From: Paenibacillus methanolicus
GTDB lineage: Bacteria > Bacillota > Bacilli > Paenibacillales > Paenibacillaceae
Direction of reading: 5' to 3'
DNA: 64,000 nucleotides
Assembly (NCBI RefSeq): GCF_008124765.1
Contig: NZ_VNHS01000007.1
Location: 248,001 to 312,000 of the forward strand
The notes beneath the pieces are model-generated. The model searched no databases. It was not told where the DNA came from and saw nothing but the letters and a program-made list of their open reading frames with translations. Both the position numbers and the translations under genes were made by a program. Positions 61,484 through 64,000 of the stretch are shown piece by piece. Positions within the stretch are counted from its first letter, which is position 1; the number at the start of each line of letters is the position of its first letter.

Positions 61484-62113
61484 ATGGAATGGATGCGGCA
61501 GTTGTTCGAGCAGTACGGCGATTTTGTTTTGTTTGCGGGTTTATTCTTGGAATCGTTGGCCGTTCCGTTCCCCGGCGAGCTGGCGATGGCCTTTGGCGGG
61601 TATATGTCTTCTCTTGGTAAAATGCCGATCTTCCAAGTGATGATCTTGTCTTATCTGGGCGCCATTATCGGGACGACGCTTACCTATGTCCTCGGGGCGA
61701 AACTCGGCGCGCCTTTCTTCGAGAAGTATGGGAGATACATGCTGATGCACCCTAAGCGGATCAACAAAATTCGCCGGTGGATGGAGCGCTACGGGAGCGG
61801 CGTCGTGCTGGTCAGCCATTTTATTCCGGGCTTCCGGCATTTTACCGGGTACGTGTCCGGCATTACCGGTTTCCGGTTCCGCACGTTTCTTCTCTTTAAC
61901 CATGCCGGGGCGGTAGTCTGGGTCGCTTGTTATGTCTTGTTGGGACGTTGGCTTGGCAAGCGGATGGAGGATGTCATGCATATGCTGGAGAAATTCGGCC
62001 CCTGGGCCGTGTTCGGCATCGCCGTCTTGCTGCTGGCTTTCGTGTTGATCAAGCGGGCTTGGCAGGCTTCTAGGGAGCAAGCGCGGCAAGCGCAGGATCA
62101 GCCGGGTTCGTAA
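61484..62113 (+). CDS. DedA/VTT-domain membrane protein
   Basis: 209 aa, 4-6 hydrophobic segments. The family signatures are ESLAVPFPGELAMAFGGYM and the re-entrant SHFIPGFRHFTGYVSGI. DedA proteins are thought to be lipid flippases or to support membrane homeostasis. The C-terminus is charged (KRAWQASREQARQ). ATG has AAGGAG upstream. Monocistronic. Confidence 0.93.
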   Translation: MEWMRQLFEQYGDFVLFAGLFLESLAVPFPGELAMAFGGYMSSLGKMPIFQVMILSYLGAIIGTTLTYVLGAKLGAPFFEKYGRYMLMHPKRINKIRRWMERYGSGVVLVSHFIPGFRHFTGYVSGITGFRFRTFLLFNHAGAVVWVACYVLLGRWLGKRMEDVMHMLEKFGPWAVFGIAVLLLAFVLIKRAWQASREQARQAQDQPGS

Positions 62114-62200
62114 CATGGGGGAGATTGAGTTCGGAGTCGGGGACGGCGGCGTAAAAGGTGATGCTCGTATGAGACGCGCTGCTTTTCGCCGCCTCTTGGC

Positions 62201-62698
62201 TCAATCAGAAGTAAAAGACGTCGTTACCTTTTGTTTCAACGGTTGCGTAGCCCGGATCAATTGATCTTGTCGATCCAGCTCGTACAAGGCCTCTTGTACA
62301 GTGGAATGGCTGAAGTTCTGTACAACGATCTGGTTTTCGATCAACAAGACAGGACCATTCCAATTTCTGTCTATATAATCGGCAAGGCCTGCTTTCGTAC
62401 AAATCCAACCCCATCGTTGCTCACCGGTACTGAACGTGACCGTAAATTCAATATGCTCCAACGAGTTCTCGCCGTCATCGCGAATGTAATCGTCGAATTT
62501 CCAGCTATCGATTACAGGTACATTGACGCTTGAGTCATTGAAGTAACTTCTAGGGAACCATCTCGTTCGATTATTATCGCCTAGCACTTTGATTTGCGCT
62601 TTCTCCGAATCTTCTTCTAAAATCTCGTATCGTTGGCCGCGCGTCAAGGCGTCCCTATAGAGACCAACACACACGCAAACTAGCGTCGTAGATGACAT
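62201..62698 (-). CDS. Hypothetical protein, downstream partner of an HU-like gene
   Basis: 165 aa, start with GGAAAGGTGA upstream. The first 55 residues (YRDALTRGQRYEILEED, then RTRWFPRSYF) look like a small SH3-type beta barrel, and the rest is alpha/beta with a helical C-terminus. No catalytic motif. It follows the HU-like gene by 27 bp and is probably co-transcribed with it. Confidence 0.72.
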   Translation of the reverse strand: MSSTTLVCVCVGLYRDALTRGQRYEILEEDSEKAQIKVLGDNNRTRWFPRSYFNDSSVNVPVIDSWKFDDYIRDDGENSLEHIEFTVTFSTGEQRWGWICTKAGLADYIDRNWNGPVLLIENQIVVQNFSHSTVQEALYELDRQDQLIRATQPLKQKVTTSFTSD

Positions 62699-62725
62699 TC
62701 AGCTTCACCTTTCCAAGCGCGTCGC

Positions 62726-63007
62726 TTAGCTTTGTTGGTTTATGATTCGCAATAATTCAGCACTTGCATCGAATGTAATTTCCGCTGTAGGGGAGATGAC
62801 GATCTCAACGCCAGTTACCGGATTTCTCCCGATTCTCTCCGGCTTTATAATCTTGCGAAACACGCCGAATTCCGGCAAATCAACCTCAGCTTCCTGTTGC
62901 AACCCTCTGCAAATCTCGTCCAGTAACTCGTCGACGATGCCCGCGACCTGAAGTTCTTCGATACACAATCTCACGGTTAGCATATGAATAATATCTTCTT
63001 TTTGCAT
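62726..63007 (-). CDS. Divergent HU/IHF-family DNA-binding protein
   Basis: 93 aa. The C-terminal half retains the HU arm: FGVFRKIIKPERIGRNPVTG (compare the conserved GRNPxTG), followed by EIVISPTAEITFDAS. The N-terminal helices are diverged and acidic compared with standard HU (residues such as Glu, Asp in place of Lys). It is likely a paralogue with special DNA affinity or a structural role. It is first in a two-gene unit with the 165-aa hypothetical. Confidence 0.75.
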   Translation of the reverse strand: MQKEDIIHMLTVRLCIEELQVAGIVDELLDEICRGLQQEAEVDLPEFGVFRKIIKPERIGRNPVTGVEIVISPTAEITFDASAELLRIINQQS

Positions 63008-63110
63008 GATTGCAGCTCCCTGGTTGTTTAATAATTTGTGTCGCGAATTCAGCTCCGGTTAAGACAAGTAGAGTAGCATCGCATTTCCACTCGAAGCGGC
63101 AACTTGATAT

Positions 63111-63132
63111 ATAGCCGCCGATTGGCGGCTAT
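63111..63132. other. Strong hairpin without a T tail
   Basis: A perfect 9-bp stem atagccgcc/ggcggctat with loop gatt. It matches part of the terminator stem at 34797. It lies in the 268-bp divergent gap between the HU-like gene and the small peptide gene, with a TATAAT at 63234-63239 further on. Confidence 0.55.
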
Positions 63133-63275
63133 TTGAGTTGGTCAGGGCATAAATTCCTGATGGAATCATTCAATCAACAAGTGCTTAATATAGCTTTTTT
63201 ACACAAAATGGCGATTTCCTTCAAAGTAAACGATATAATATGAGGATATTTGACATCAAGGAGAGCCGAGAAAAG

Positions 63276-63353
63276 ATGAAGGATTGGAAAGTAAATGTAA
63301 ATGTGAATGTGAATTGGTTGATTAAGGTTGTATTGGCAGGTGGAATTCAATGA
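63276..63353 (+). CDS. Possible 25-aa peptide with Val-Asn repeats
   Basis: ATG 63276 follows AAGGAG by 12 bp. The peptide is MKDWKVNVNVNVNWLIKVVL then AGGIQ. Its stop overlaps the next gene's ATG as ATGA at 63350-63353, indicating translational coupling. The alternating Val-Asn run would form an amphipathic strand, followed by a hydrophobic stretch. A TATAAT lies 36 bp upstream of the start. It could be a leader peptide that sets translation of the membrane protein, or a small membrane peptide. Confidence 0.55.
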   Translation: MKDWKVNVNVNVNWLIKVVLAGGIQ

Positions 63354-63868
63354 AGTATTCAAAAATGGATCTAACTTCTATTTCGTTCCTGATTTTTAAA
63401 ATGGCGATCATTGCGACTTTCATTGAAGCGATGGGTAGCTTCATTTATGGCGATTTCGCGATAGACGATCTTTTGCTGGCGTTTTTGATTTACTGCGTGG
63501 GCCTGTCTTTTATATATGGATGTGCTTTAATTTTGCCGCCCAAAACGAAGTATAACCCCTTAACGCTGGGCAATGACATCTTAGAGTCGATTTATCCTGA
63601 GGCTATTGGTGACCTGTATGTGGATGATGAAAAAAGAGGCGTGTTTAAGGTCAATACAATGAAAATTGATGGTGTTTCATGTAGAGAATTCGAGCCAATC
63701 GAGAATGCCTTTGAACTTTTTGTCATGTTAAACACCTATCAAAAAGTGCTTGTTACCATTCAGACAAACCGATCCAAGGAGATCTACACCCATCTTGAGC
63801 TATACAAGGAAAACGCTAAATTTATGATAGAGCATCCGGGGGTTACAAAAGCGTTTTCGAAAAGCTGA
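63350..63868 (+). CDS. Membrane protein with cytoplasmic domain, function unknown
   Basis: 172 aa. Two N-terminal transmembrane helices (about 9-30 and 40-62) are followed by a soluble domain containing VDDEKRGVFKVNTMKIDG and TYQKVLVTIQTNRSKEI. Its base composition is more AT-rich than the rest of the window, consistent with horizontal origin. The start overlaps the 25-aa peptide's stop. I do not recognise a family. Confidence 0.7.
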   Translation: MKYSKMDLTSISFLIFKMAIIATFIEAMGSFIYGDFAIDDLLLAFLIYCVGLSFIYGCALILPPKTKYNPLTLGNDILESIYPEAIGDLYVDDEKRGVFKVNTMKIDGVSCREFEPIENAFELFVMLNTYQKVLVTIQTNRSKEIYTHLELYKENAKFMIEHPGVTKAFSKS

Positions 63869-63910
63869 GTAAGCGAGAACCGGAGCACTTGGTTATAAGG
63901 AGAGAATATT

Positions 63911-64000
63911 TTGAATCAAAAAGAATTCGAGGCCGTCATCAGGCTGCCCGCGAATATCCGGTACGAGTACTTTGTAAAGAAGGTCGTTGATTTCGAGGAG
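63911..64000 (+). CDS. DUF2750-like protein, partial at right edge
   Basis: TTG 63911 has AAGGAG 8 bp upstream. The visible 30 residues begin MNQKEFEAVIRLPANIRYEY then FVKKVVDFEE, resembling the start of DUF2750 proteins, which commonly appear in small immunity-like or contact-dependent gene neighbourhoods. The rest of the gene lies outside the window. Confidence 0.6.
   Translation, partial: MNQKEFEAVIRLPANIRYEYFVKKVVDFEE

Overview
The window looks like chromosome from a high-GC member of the Paenibacillaceae (Paenibacillus or Cohnella type). The signs are strong Gram-positive ribosome binding sites, frequent GTG and TTG starts, Gram-positive lipoproteins, paired AraC-type response regulators and YesM-type kinases next to LplB/YtcP-type sugar transporters, copper-amine-oxidase-type stalk domains, a GlpP antiterminator, probable spore-associated small proteins, and many glycoside hydrolases. 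I saw no rRNA, tRNA, transposase, phage module or CRISPR array.

Layout. 1-3954: end of a secreted protein, then manA and a ROK sugar kinase divergent from a LacI-family regulator. 4464-16000: GH5 glycosidase, acetyltransferase, membrane-anchored trypsin-like protease, small unknowns, an RCC1-like stalk-domain protein, an FGGY sugar kinase and a SMI1/KNR4-LRR protein. 16133-24988: a glycerol-3-phosphate block made of a metallophosphoesterase coupled to glpP, then an RNA leader with mutually exclusive antiterminator and terminator stems, then a Ugp-type ABC transporter with an inserted HAD hydrolase, and two glycerophosphodiesterases, one without and one with an export signal. 25000-31600: housekeeping and regulatory genes (YjbR-like, APH-like kinase, MBL hydrolase, Lrp/AsnC, NADP oxidoreductase, LysR). 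31672-45756: a glycan-degradation region with an AraC/GH42 pair, an AraC/GH38 pair and a very large secreted GH9 enzyme. 46104-55868: response regulator and kinase, then an operon for two permeases, a lipoprotein, a polysaccharide-deacetylase-like protein, an acyl-carrier-like protein lacking the carrier serine, and an SGNH esterase. 56000-64000: small coat-like and Sm-like proteins, a D-2-hydroxyacid dehydrogenase, an SDR/AraC divergent pair, DedA, a divergent HU paralogue, and small membrane proteins ending in a partial DUF2750-like gene.

How it fits together. Most of the window supports capture and breakdown of plant and microbial glycans: extracellular GH9, transporter-fed intracellular GH42, GH38 and GH5, esterase, and sugar kinases plus ManA feeding glycolysis. 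The Ugp block salvages phosphate-linked glycerol from lipids or teichoic acids and appears to be switched on by GlpP acting on its leader RNA.

Most unusual items: a roughly 138-bp intergenic repeat in three same-orientation copies with compensatory base changes in a hairpin; the GlpP-type leader in front of a G3P transporter; the serine-less carrier protein inside a sugar-transport/esterase operon; a tiny lipoprotein gene whose lipobox cysteine codon is TGA; and two genes with likely non-ATG/GTG/TTG starts. No database search was possible, so family names rest on recognised motifs.
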